A stretch of 22,901 nt of DNA from Lachnoclostridium sp. UBA7215. GTDB lineage: Bacteria; Bacillota; Clostridia; Lachnospirales; Lachnospiraceae. This document shows, one piece after another, positions 1-7,275 of this stretch. The stretch's first letter is position 1. Each line of letters starts with the position of its first letter. The DNA lies in the NCBI GenBank assembly GCA_002490465.1, contig DKUB01000082.1:1-22901 (forward strand), read 5' to 3'. The position numbers and the translations under genes are program-made. Below the pieces are notes generated by a model. It searched no databases, was not told the DNA's origin, and saw nothing but the letters and a program-made list of their open reading frames with translations.

Positions 1-8
1 ATTTAAGA

Positions 9-37
9 GGCCCGCGCTTTTCAGCCGGGCCTTTTTT
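9..37 (+). terminator. Rho-independent terminator of a gene upstream of the window
   Basis: A GC-rich stem (GGCCCG at 9-14 pairs with CGGGCC at 26-31, extended inward by GC/GC around a bulged C) is followed directly by six T residues at 32-37. This is the canonical intrinsic terminator layout on the + strand. It should end a transcript coming from left of the window. On the minus strand there is no T run after the stem, so it is probably not an efficient terminator for the tRNA. Confidence 0.8.
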
Positions 38-64
38 AGGGAGAAATTTAAATGAAAAACATTA

Positions 65-135
65 AGCAGATAACGGGAATCGAACCCGCCTCCCCAGCTT
101 GGGAAGCTGGTATTCTACCAATGAACTATATCTGC
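65..135 (-). tRNA. tRNA-Gly, anticodon CCC
   Basis: The reverse complement folds as a full cloverleaf. The acceptor stem pairs GCAGATA with TATCTGC, the D arm has GTTC/GAAT with a GGTA loop, and the anticodon stem CCAGC/GCTGG encloses loop TTCCCAA, giving anticodon CCC. The T arm is GCGGG-TTCGATT-CCCGT. The discriminator base is U, as expected for bacterial tRNA-Gly. The 3' CCA is not encoded (TTAAT follows), so a CCA-adding enzyme must finish it. It decodes GGG, and probably works beside a separate tRNA-Gly(UCC) elsewhere in the genome. Confidence 0.95.
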
Positions 136-182
136 AAATATTAAGCACGCTCTGAGAAAGCTACATCTGTGCTTATGCGTAC

Positions 183-210
183 ATTATATCATATATTGAT
201 AGAAATGCAA
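183..210 (-). promoter_or_regulatory. Promoter of tRNA-Gly (minus strand)
   Basis: Read on the minus strand, TTGCAT (205-210) and TATAAT (183-188) are separated by 16 bp, and the -10 is preceded by TGA, giving an extended -10. The mature tRNA 5' end lies about 48 bases downstream. This promoter is back to back with the mraZ promoter. Confidence 0.65.
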
Positions 211-233
211 CTTATTTTTGCCACAATTTTTAC

Positions 234-262
234 TTGCCAATTGAACAAAAGTAGTGTATAGT
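234..262 (+). promoter_or_regulatory. Sigma-A type promoter of the dcw operon
   Basis: TTGCCA (234-239) and TATAGT (257-262) are separated by exactly 17 bp. The predicted start is near 268-270, leaving a leader of roughly 185 bases before mraZ. The -10 and the start region are covered by the MraZ-type boxes listed next. Apart from the two divergent promoters and those boxes I see no other element in the 320-base gap between the tRNA and mraZ. Confidence 0.7.
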
Positions 263-326
263 GGTAATAAAGTGGTGGAAAGTGGAGGGAAGTGTCATAA
301 AGTGGTAAACTTCTTTTCCGAAGTGG
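253..326 (+). promoter_or_regulatory. Array of MraZ boxes (probable autoregulatory operator)
   Basis: The core AGTGG (often inside AAAGTGG) recurs with AGTGG at 260, 271, 281, 301 and 322, AGTG(T) at 291, and possibly AGTGT at 253. The four central copies (271, 281, 291, 301) are exactly 10 bp apart, one helical turn. The 301-to-322 step is 21 bp, two turns. MraZ proteins are known to bind short direct repeats with this spacing upstream of mraZ, with AAAGTG-type boxes described in Mollicutes and TGGG-type boxes in E. coli. Because the array covers the -10 and start region of the promoter, MraZ bound here would most simply repress it. Confidence 0.75.
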
Positions 327-455
327 TATTGGTTTTTTTATGGACAAGCAGCCGGAAAGGTCAGTATGCCGCTGTAACACCATGTTTTATCATGGATTAC
401 ATTCTACGGGAAATCGGGGATGTATTCCCATGGGTACGGAAGTTGGTGAAGCGAT

Positions 456-884
456 ATGTTTATGGGCACGTTTGAACACGGGCTTGATGCTAAGGGGAGA
501 GTCATAATTCCGGCAAAGCTGCGTGAAAATCTGGGTGAATCTTTTGTGGTCACATTTGGCCTGGACGGATGCCTGTTTGCCTATCCGATGGAGGAATGGG
601 AAGACTTTGCCAACCAGTTGAAAGCGCTTCCGGGGACGAAGGAGGCGCGAAAGTTACAGCGATATTTTCTGGCAGGGGCGGCATCCTGTGAAGTAGACAA
701 GCAGGGAAGAACGCTTATTCCGGCGAATTTAAGGGATAAAGCGGGTTTGGTTAAGGATATCGTTTTTGTAGGTGTATTGCAGAAAATCGAAATTTGGAGC
801 AAGGAACGCTGGGAAGAGAATGACGACTATGGCAATGTGGATGAAATTGCGGAGCATATGTCAGAGTTTGGTTTGAGTTTTTAA
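456..884 (+). CDS. mraZ: Transcriptional regulator MraZ
   Basis: This 142-residue protein has the usual MraZ length and opening: MFMGTFEH followed by DAKGRVIIPAKLRE. A second copy of the same AbrB-like half-site is near residues 77-92 (DKQGRTLIPANLRD). Two swapped-hairpin AbrB-type domains are the family signature, and MraZ is known to form a ring that binds direct repeats in its own promoter. It is the first gene of the division and cell wall operon and sits downstream of a box array that fits this role. The ribosome binding site is modest (GGTGAA), and the ATG is fixed by the conserved N-terminus. rsmH starts about 50 bases after the stop, and the two genes are almost always adjacent in bacteria. 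I see nothing unusual in the coding sequence. Confidence 0.96.
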   Translation: MFMGTFEHGLDAKGRVIIPAKLRENLGESFVVTFGLDGCLFAYPMEEWEDFANQLKALPGTKEARKLQRYFLAGAASCEVDKQGRTLIPANLRDKAGLVKDIVFVGVLQKIEIWSKERWEENDDYGNVDEIAEHMSEFGLSF

Positions 885-934
885 CCGGCTGTACGGCAAA
901 GAGCCGGATAGTGGCATCGGCATAGGGGGTAGGC

Positions 935-1939
935 ATGGAAACAGAACAATTTTCCACGGAATCAAGACAGGTTTCCATGGAATCAAAACAATTTTCCACG
1001 GAATTTAATCATGTTTCTGTTTTGCTGAATGAGGTTTTGGATAATCTGGATATTAAAACAGACGGAATATATGTAGATGGCACATTGGGAGGGGCCGGAC
1101 ACGCGTATGAGATTTGTAAAAGACTGGGGGATAAGGGACGGTTTATAGGTTTTGATCAGGATGAAGAGGCAATCCATGTATCGAAGGAGCGGCTTGCTGT
1201 GTTTCATTCCAGAATAGACATTATAAAAAGTAATTATGTACATATGAAACAAATTCTTTATTCTAAGGGGATTCAAAAGGTTGATGGAATTCTTTTGGAT
1301 TTAGGAGTGTCTTCCTATCAGCTGGACAGCGCCGAACGGGGATTTTCTTATAGGGAAGATGCACCCCTTGATATGAGGATGGATAGAGAACAGCCAATAA
1401 CGGCAAAGGATATTATAAACCGTTATCCGGAAGCGGAGCTTACACGTATTATCCGAAGTTACGGTGAGGAGAGATATGCGAAGAGCATAGCGAGAAATAT
1501 CGTAAAGGAACGGGAGCGAAAAGAAATTGAGACCACAGGAAAGCTGGTAGAAATCATCCGGGAATCTATGCCGGCAAAAGCACAAAATGGTAAAGGACAC
1601 CCGGCAAAACGCACTTTCCAGGCAATTCGGATCGAGTGTAATCAAGAGCTTGAGGTATTGAGCCAGGCCTTGGAAGATATGATTGATTTGCTGCGGGAGA
1701 ATGGCAGGCTTTGTATTATTTCCTTTCACTCTTTAGAAGACCGGATGGTAAAAAACAGTTTTAGGAAAGCAGAAAATCCATGTACATGTCCGCCGGATTT
1801 TCCGGTATGTGTATGTGGAAAAAAATCAAAAGGAAAGGTAATTACAAGAAAGCCGATTTTACCTTCGGAAGCGGAAAGAGAGGCAAATAGCCGCTCGAAA
1901 AGTGCAAAGTTACGGGTGTTTAAGAGAGTAGAGGAGTAG
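935..1939 (+). CDS. rsmH: 16S rRNA (cytosine-1402-N4)-methyltransferase RsmH
   Basis: This 334-residue S-adenosylmethionine-dependent methyltransferase modifies C1402 in the decoding site of 16S rRNA. Visible family motifs are HVSVLLNEVLDNL near the N-terminus, VDGTLGGAGH (SAM-binding loop), FDQDEEA, DGILLDLGVSS, ERGFSYREDAPLDMRMD, and the C-terminal ISFHSLEDRMVK and SKSAKLRVFKR. The ATG at 935 has a good AGGGGG site 5 bases upstream. The oddity is the N-terminus. The family normally starts a few residues before FxHVSVLL, but here three additional 7-residue units (E-T/S-x-Q-F/V-S-T/M) precede it, encoded by 21-bp tandem repeats. An alternative in-frame ATG at 977 would remove two of them but has a weaker ribosome binding site. 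The core enzyme is complete. Confidence 0.95.
   Translation: METEQFSTESRQVSMESKQFSTEFNHVSVLLNEVLDNLDIKTDGIYVDGTLGGAGHAYEICKRLGDKGRFIGFDQDEEAIHVSKERLAVFHSRIDIIKSNYVHMKQILYSKGIQKVDGILLDLGVSSYQLDSAERGFSYREDAPLDMRMDREQPITAKDIINRYPEAELTRIIRSYGEERYAKSIARNIVKERERKEIETTGKLVEIIRESMPAKAQNGKGHPAKRTFQAIRIECNQELEVLSQALEDMIDLLRENGRLCIISFHSLEDRMVKNSFRKAENPCTCPPDFPVCVCGKKSKGKVITRKPILPSEAEREANSRSKSAKLRVFKRVEE
938..1021 (+). repeat. 21-bp in-frame tandem repeat at the start of rsmH
   Basis: Four units begin at 938, 959, 980 and 1001. Units 1-3 are close copies (GAA-TCA-AAA-CAA-TTT-TCC style codons) and the fourth encodes EFNHVSV, the normal conserved start of RsmH. Translated units are ETEQFST, ESRQVSM, ESKQFST and EFNHVSV. 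The length is a multiple of three, so expansion or contraction would keep the frame. Units 1-3 each contain a short GGAA...TTCC inverted pair. Confidence 0.85.
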
Positions 1940-1954
1940 AAGAGGGAGGCCTGA

Positions 1955-2410
1955 ATGGACAGACGAACGGAAACATATATATACGGAAGTGAAGCAAGGG
2001 AGTGGGAAACACAGCCGCTGCGGCGGAGAGAAGAGGAAATTCGGCGCAGGCAGAGACAGCAGCAGAGAAAACGTCCGGCACCGAAGAGAAAACTGGATAA
2101 GGTGGCAGTTTTTTTTATATGCATAACTTTTGCAGCAGCTATGGGATTTGGAATAGGATATCTTCATTTGCAATTTGAGGCTACCTATTTGAGTAAAAAT
2201 GTGTTAAATTTACAGAGAGAGGTTGTAGAGATGGAAAAAGAAAATTCTGCAGCCAAAATGAAATTAGAAAACTCTGTAAATTTGGATGAGATTTATACGG
2301 AAGCAACAGAGCGGTTAGGTATGAAAGTTGCAAAAAAAGGGCGTGTTTTTACATATAAAAGTCATAAAAGCACCCAGATCCGGCAATATGGACAAATTCC
2401 TGCCAAATAA
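1955..2410 (+). CDS. ftsL: Cell division protein FtsL-like (divisome bitopic protein)
   Basis: This 151-residue protein has the FtsL plan. A strongly basic, Gln/Arg-rich cytoplasmic N-terminus (about residues 22-48) is followed by one transmembrane helix (about 49-70, VAVFFICITFAAAMGFGIGY) and then an extracellular coiled coil (about 78-110) rich in E, K and L. It ends with a short tail containing RLGMKVAKKGRVFTY, similar to the A(x)ERLGM segment of the family. FtsL normally pairs with DivIC and DivIB and recruits FtsW and the division transpeptidase. FtsL sequences are poorly conserved, so identification rests on topology and on the position between rsmH and a class B PBP. The ribosome binding site GAGGGAGG lies just upstream. 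Confidence 0.8.
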   Translation: MDRRTETYIYGSEAREWETQPLRRREEEIRRRQRQQQRKRPAPKRKLDKVAVFFICITFAAAMGFGIGYLHLQFEATYLSKNVLNLQREVVEMEKENSAAKMKLENSVNLDEIYTEATERLGMKVAKKGRVFTYKSHKSTQIRQYGQIPAK

Positions 2411-2449
2411 AACCGGTTTTCATCCAAAAACAGATAGCAAGGTGCATAA

Positions 2450-4306
2450 ATGGAGGAAATGATGAGTCAGTACAGCCGCAGAAATCCTCATACTGTCAGG
2501 AGAAGACGCAGAAAAAAAAGACCAAAAATATTTACGAGAGGGATGCGTATTGCGCTCTTTTGCGTGTTTATTTTTTTTCTGTTTTCTTTTGGGGGATTGT
2601 TCATAAGAATATACAGTATTGATAAAAATGAGGGGGACCGTTACCGCAAATCGGCATTGTCCCAGCATGCGTATACAAATACGATATTAAATTATCAGAG
2701 AGGAACAATACGTGACAGAAATAATACAACACTTGCTGTGAGCATACGGAAGTATGACCTTGTATTAGAGGCAAGGACACTTCTGGCCAATGACGAACAG
2801 CGGATAGAAACAGTAACCGCTATCAGCGAATATTTTACATTTGATAAAACGGTATTAGAGGATGTGATTGTTAAAAATCCCACTTCCATGTATTTACATA
2901 TAGATGGACTTCGCCAGCTGGACTCTGAGATGGTAGACGGATTTAAAGAAAAAATGAAGGATAATAAAAATATCAAGGGGGTATGGTTTGAAGAAACATA
3001 TACAAGAAATTATCCGCTTGGTTCTGTAGCGTGCAGTTTGATAGGTTTTTTGTCATCGGATCAGAGCGGCTCTTATGGTGTGGAGGAAAGTTATAATGAT
3101 GTGCTGTCAGGGACAACTGGGCGGGAATATGGTTATTTTGATGCAGATATGAACCTACAGCGCACAATAAAAGAGGCTAAGGATGGAAATTCGGTTATGC
3201 TGACCATTGATGCGAATGTGCAGCAGATCGTAGAGCAGGAAATCGCTGATTTTCAGAAAAATGGCGTGGGGGCAAAACGTATTGGAGTTATGCTTATGGA
3301 TCCTAATAATGGAGAAATACTCGCTATGGCATCTGATAAAACTTTTGATTTGAACAATCCGCAGGACTTGTCCTCCATGTATACACAGCAACAGATAGAG
3401 GCTATGAAACCGGAAAAGAAGAATAAAAAATTGTTGGATATGTGGTCTAATTTTTGTATTGCTTCCGACTATGAGCCGGGCTCTACATTTAAACCATTTA
3501 CGATTGTGGCAGGATTGGATGAAAACCTGATAAACGATGATACGAGTTTTTTCTGCCGTGGATATAAAAAGGTAGTTGACACAACAATCCGCTGTAATAA
3601 CCGTTCCGGTCATAAAACACTTGATTTGAGGCACAGTTTAATGGAGTCCTGTAATGTAGCGCTGATGGAAATTGGACAGAGTCTGGGACGTGCCAAATTT
3701 TTCCGGTATAATAAGCTTTATGGTTTTGGACAGAGAACCGGAGTGGATTTGCCAGGGGAGCAGTCCGGTCTTGTATTTACAAAAGAACGGTTGAATCCGG
3801 TTGAACTTGCGACAAGCAGTTTCGGTCAGACGCAGACGGTGACAATGGTTCAGATGCTGAGTGGTTTCTGCTCGATTATAAACGGGGGAGATTATTATCA
3901 TCCGCATATTGTCAGAGAAATCCAAAACAGTAATGGGGATGTGGTAGATAGAATAAACCCGGTTGTTGTGAAAAAGACGACATCGGAGGACACAAGCAAA
4001 AAGATCCGCAGTTATTTAGAATCTACAGTGAAAGAGGGAACAGCTTCCCCGGCAAAGGTAAAAGGATATTCTGTTGCCGGAAAAACCGGAACAGCAGAAA
4101 AACATAAAAATGGGAAATTATTGAAAGGCAAATACCTTGTCTCGTTTATTGGCTGTGTTCCGGCGGATAATCCGGAAGTGGCAATTTATGTTATTGTCGA
4201 TGAGCCTAATGTCAGAGACCAGGCCCACAGTACCTTTGCCACAGAGTTTGCAGCTAAACTTATGAAAAAAGTACTGCCATTTTTGGGACAGTATTCAGCG
4301 AAGTAG
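2450..4306 (+). CDS. ftsI: Class B penicillin-binding protein, FtsI/PbpB type (septal transpeptidase)
   Basis: This 618-residue class B PBP crosslinks septal peptidoglycan stem peptides. A highly basic N-terminus (RRRRRKKRPK) precedes one membrane anchor at about 32-54, then an N-terminal dimerisation domain containing RGTIRDRN (84-91). The transpeptidase domain follows, with the catalytic STFK at 345-348, SCN at 400-402 and KTG at 545-547. No C-terminal PASTA domains are present. Position right after ftsL suggests it is the FtsI/PBP2b equivalent. The start is uncertain: ATG 2450 has AAGGTG upstream, while ATG 2462 has a stronger GGAGG at 5-base spacing and would shorten the protein by four residues. 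A second class B PBP follows after 47 bases. Confidence 0.9.
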   Translation: MEEMMSQYSRRNPHTVRRRRRKKRPKIFTRGMRIALFCVFIFFLFSFGGLFIRIYSIDKNEGDRYRKSALSQHAYTNTILNYQRGTIRDRNNTTLAVSIRKYDLVLEARTLLANDEQRIETVTAISEYFTFDKTVLEDVIVKNPTSMYLHIDGLRQLDSEMVDGFKEKMKDNKNIKGVWFEETYTRNYPLGSVACSLIGFLSSDQSGSYGVEESYNDVLSGTTGREYGYFDADMNLQRTIKEAKDGNSVMLTIDANVQQIVEQEIADFQKNGVGAKRIGVMLMDPNNGEILAMASDKTFDLNNPQDLSSMYTQQQIEAMKPEKKNKKLLDMWSNFCIASDYEPGSTFKPFTIVAGLDENLINDDTSFFCRGYKKVVDTTIRCNNRSGHKTLDLRHSLMESCNVALMEIGQSLGRAKFFRYNKLYGFGQRTGVDLPGEQSGLVFTKERLNPVELATSSFGQTQTVTMVQMLSGFCSIINGGDYYHPHIVREIQNSNGDVVDRINPVVVKKTTSEDTSKKIRSYLESTVKEGTASPAKVKGYSVAGKTGTAEKHKNGKLLKGKYLVSFIGCVPADNPEVAIYVIVDEPNVRDQAHSTFATEFAAKLMKKVLPFLGQYSAK

Positions 4307-4356
4307 CATATCTTTTCTTTGTGGGAAATAGACTATAAGGATGAAAATATCCGGTG

Positions 4357-6087
4357 ATGCCTATGTGGATCCGACACAAAACTTACCAAAGACAAAATAT
4401 GTTTTTGGTATTTTTTGTTTTTGGCCTTTTACTAGTATGTATGTTTACGAGGCTTTCCTACCTGATGATATATGAGGCGGATTACTATGGTGTTCAGGCA
4501 AAAGAGCTTCATGAACGGGAGAGAAAAATCAAGGCAGAGCGAGGAAAGATATTGGATCGGAATGGAAGCCTTCTGGCTGGAAACCGCTCGGTATCAACAA
4601 TTTCTGTCATACACAGCCAGATAGAGGAACCAGAAAAAATTATCGCTGTTTTGTCAAAAGAGCTGGACATGGATCAGGAGACTATCCGAAGAAAAGTGGA
4701 AAAAGTCTCTTCACGGGAAAAAGTCAAATCGAATGTTGATAAAGAGACTTCTGATAGAATACGTAACTGCAAACTGGCGGGAGTGACCGTCGATGAAGAT
4801 TATAAAAGGGAATATCAATACGATTCTCTGGCGTCTAAAGTTCTCGGATTTACCGGGAGTGACAATCAGGGAATTATCGGGCTTGAAGTGGCCTATGAGA
4901 AATACCTGAAAGGTACGGATGGTTCTATTCTCACAATGACTACCGCTCACGGGACAGAAATTGAAAATGGAGCGGAAGACCGGATTGAACCGATTGCGGG
5001 ATGGACATTGAATACCAGCCTGGATTTGACGGTTATGGAATATGCGGACCAGGTTGCCAATACACTGATGAAAAAAAAGAATGCCAAAAGTGTGGATATT
5101 ATTGTAATGAATCCGCAAAATGGTGAGATATATGCCATGGCAGGCGCGCCGGAGTTTAATCTGAACGATCCTTATACTCTGCCTGGTGATAGTGGGTCAA
5201 TGAGTGAGAAGGAGAAAAATGCGGCGCTGAATGCCATGTGGAGAAACGGGTGTGTTTCCGATACCTATGAACCGGGCTCCACATTCAAGATACTTACAAC
5301 TGCTATGGCTCTGGAGAAAGGTGTTGTGAAAATGTCAGATCACTTTAGCTGTCCGGGGTATAAAATGGTTGAGGATAGAAGAATCCGCTGCCACAAGACA
5401 ACAGGACATGGAAGCGAGACATTTTTAGAGGGTATTATGAATTCATGTAATCCTGTCTTTATTGAGGTGGGAGCCAGAGTAGGGGTACGCAGTTTTTTTG
5501 AGGAATTAACAAAATTTTATGCACTGAAAAGGACCGGGATTGATGTGCCGGGAGAAGCAGTGACAATTATGCATAAAGAAGAAAATGTTGGTGCAGTAGA
5601 GCTGGCAACCATGTCGTTTGGTCAGTCTTTTCAGCTGTCTCCTATCAGACTGATTACATGTGCTGCCTCGATCATCAATGGGGGAAAAAGCATAACACCG
5701 CATTTTGGAGTCAGTGTAGTAAATGCCGATGGCACTGCAATGAAAAAATTCAAATATCCAGGGGGAGATACCGTTGTCTCCCGGGAGACGTCTGATCTGG
5801 TAAGAGAGGCGCTCGGGAAAGTGGTTTCTGAGGGAACCGGGAAAAATGCCGGCGTAGAGGGATTTACTGTTGGTGCCAAAACAGGCACAAGTCAGAAGCT
5901 TCCAAGAGGGAATGGTAAGTATATTGCCTCTACCATTGGGTTTGCCCCGGTGGAAAATCCACAGGTTATTGCTCTTGTGCGGATTGATGAACCAGAGGGG
6001 CTTTATTATGGAGGCACAGTAGCGGCACCGGGAATTTCGACACTGTTTACCAATATTCTTCCCTATTTGACGGAAGCGCAGCAGTAG
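4357..6087 (+). CDS. Second class B penicillin-binding protein, SpoVD-like
   Basis: This 576-residue class B PBP has one N-terminal membrane helix (about 15-35) and the dimerisation motif RGKILDRNGSLLA. All three catalytic motifs are intact: STFK at 308-311 within YEPGSTFKILTTA, SCN at 363-365 and KTG at 508-510. The YEPGSTFKI segment and the SCNPVFIEVG segment resemble SpoVD of Bacillus, where a paired PbpB and SpoVD also lie in the dcw cluster. There is no PASTA domain. It may serve division, sporulation cortex synthesis or both, and the sequence does not decide. The start is unsure: GTG 4354, ATG 4357 and ATG 4363 are in frame, and only a weak GGTGAT is near, best spaced for 4363. Confidence 0.88.
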   Translation: MPMWIRHKTYQRQNMFLVFFVFGLLLVCMFTRLSYLMIYEADYYGVQAKELHERERKIKAERGKILDRNGSLLAGNRSVSTISVIHSQIEEPEKIIAVLSKELDMDQETIRRKVEKVSSREKVKSNVDKETSDRIRNCKLAGVTVDEDYKREYQYDSLASKVLGFTGSDNQGIIGLEVAYEKYLKGTDGSILTMTTAHGTEIENGAEDRIEPIAGWTLNTSLDLTVMEYADQVANTLMKKKNAKSVDIIVMNPQNGEIYAMAGAPEFNLNDPYTLPGDSGSMSEKEKNAALNAMWRNGCVSDTYEPGSTFKILTTAMALEKGVVKMSDHFSCPGYKMVEDRRIRCHKTTGHGSETFLEGIMNSCNPVFIEVGARVGVRSFFEELTKFYALKRTGIDVPGEAVTIMHKEENVGAVELATMSFGQSFQLSPIRLITCAASIINGGKSITPHFGVSVVNADGTAMKKFKYPGGDTVVSRETSDLVREALGKVVSEGTGKNAGVEGFTVGAKTGTSQKLPRGNGKYIASTIGFAPVENPQVIALVRIDEPEGLYYGGTVAAPGISTLFTNILPYLTEAQQ

Positions 6088-6134
6088 ATTTGATAACAGC
6101 CGGCGTCTGACCCGCCCTGCATACGAGGGTTAAA

Positions 6135-6212
6135 CACCCCGCGGGCGCGCTCGGATGTGCAAATAAATTTGCACATCCTCACTTTGCCTTCGCGCGAATA
6201 AGTGCTTGCGGG
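6135..6212. repeat. GC-rich palindromic element, copy A
   Basis: A nested imperfect palindrome sits between the second PBP gene and mraY. It starts ACCCCGCGGGCGCGCTCG, contains a perfect 12-bp inverted repeat (GGATGTGCAAAT / ATTTGCACATCC, 6153-6178, loop AA), then TCGCGCGAATAA, and ends with GCGGG that can pair with the initial CCCGC. The same layout, with a different inner palindrome, occurs at 19104-19166. This suggests a dispersed REP- or MITE-like family. There is no coding capacity. Confidence 0.75.
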
Positions 6213-6223
6213 AACAGCCGGAA

Positions 6224-6232
6224 TGGTATAAA
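6224..6232 (+). promoter_or_regulatory. Possible internal promoter (extended -10) for mraY and downstream
   Basis: TGG-TATAAA (6224-6232) fits an extended -10 box. A poor -35 candidate, TTGCGG (6206-6211), lies inside the end of palindromic element A with a short 15-bp spacer. The mraY start is about 50 bases downstream. Confidence 0.4.
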
Positions 6233-6280
6233 ATAGAAACGTGCGTAAACGTACCAAAAAAGATAAGGCGAGGTAAGAAA

Positions 6281-7249
6281 ATGAATTTTAATCTGAGTGT
6301 ATTAATGCCGGTGATAATTTCGTTTCTGGTTAGTGTAGTTCTCTGCCCGATTATCATTCCGTTTCTCAGGAAAATGAAATTTGGTCAGACAGAAAGGGAC
6401 GATGGCCCGGAATCCCATTTGAAAAAGAATGGAACTCCAACAATGGGCGGTCTGGTAATTTTAGCAAGCATAACAATTACATCACTGATTTACGTGGGGA
6501 AATATACCGATATTATTCCCGTGCTTTTTATGACGCTTGGATTTGGAATTATTGGTTTTCTGGATGATTATATAAAGGTGGTCATGAAACGGTCGCTTGG
6601 GCTTACACCAATGCAGAAGATTGCTTTGCAGTTTATTGTGACCGGGATTTTTGTGTACTATTATTTCCATGTGGCAAATATGGATACAACAATCCGGATT
6701 CCCTTTGTTGAGGGGGCCGGATTTGTCATGCCGGTCTGGCTTTTTGTTGTTTTTGTTTTTTTTGTTGTACTTGGGACAGTAAATGGTGTGAATCTGACCG
6801 ATGGTCTTGACGGTCTTGTATCTGGTGTGACAGCGATAGTGGCGACGTTTTTTACCCTGGCAGCATTAATGCTGAATACCAGTATGACGCCGATTACTGG
6901 TGCCGTAGTAGGGAGCCTGCTTGGATTTTTACTGTTTAACACATATCCGGCAAGAGTTTTCATGGGAGATACCGGTTCTCTTGCCCTCGGCGGTTTTGTG
7001 GCTTCTATTGCATTGATGCTGCATATACCGCTCTTTATTGTAATTGTCGGGCTTGTTTATCTGGTAGAAGTGATTTCTGATATTCTGCAGGTTGGATACT
7101 TTAAGCTGACACACGGGAAAAGACTATTTAAAATGGCCCCGATTCATCATCATTTTGAGCTTTGCGGTTATTCGGAGACGCAGGTGGTTGCAGCGTTCAG
7201 TATTGTGACAGCATTACTGTGTCTTGTGGGAATAATGGCGTTGTCTTAA
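6281..7249 (+). CDS. mraY: Phospho-N-acetylmuramoyl-pentapeptide-transferase MraY
   Basis: This 322-residue polytopic membrane enzyme transfers phospho-MurNAc-pentapeptide from UDP to undecaprenyl phosphate, making lipid I on the inner face of the membrane. Diagnostic motifs are NGTPTMGG (50-57), GFLDDYIK with the acidic pair D95/D96, NLTDGLDGL (N171, D174, D177), FMGDTGSLALGG (D230), and the cytoplasmic HHHFE (289-293). About ten hydrophobic segments are visible. The frame is open further upstream to a TTG at 6206, but that stretch lies in repeat element A. The ATG at 6281 with GAGGT about 6 bases upstream and the family-typical N-terminus is preferred. murD follows after 26 bases. Confidence 0.96.
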   Translation: MNFNLSVLMPVIISFLVSVVLCPIIIPFLRKMKFGQTERDDGPESHLKKNGTPTMGGLVILASITITSLIYVGKYTDIIPVLFMTLGFGIIGFLDDYIKVVMKRSLGLTPMQKIALQFIVTGIFVYYYFHVANMDTTIRIPFVEGAGFVMPVWLFVVFVFFVVLGTVNGVNLTDGLDGLVSGVTAIVATFFTLAALMLNTSMTPITGAVVGSLLGFLLFNTYPARVFMGDTGSLALGGFVASIALMLHIPLFIVIVGLVYLVEVISDILQVGYFKLTHGKRLFKMAPIHHHFELCGYSETQVVAAFSIVTALLCLVGIMALS

Positions 7250-7275
7250 GCAGTTAGTACAGAAGGGAGACGGCA

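Noticed and set aside
254..475. 73-codon + strand ORF upstream of mraZ
   Set aside because: It spans the MraZ boxes and the leader, has no family resemblance and no ribosome binding site, and overlaps the start of mraZ in another frame.
1301..1729. 142-codon minus-strand ORF in rsmH
   Set aside because: It is fully antisense to a clearly functional rsmH, with no family resemblance.
6206..6280. Upstream extension of mraY
   Set aside because: The extra codons come from a TTG inside a repeat element and the candidate promoter; ATG 6281 has the ribosome binding site and the family N-terminus.
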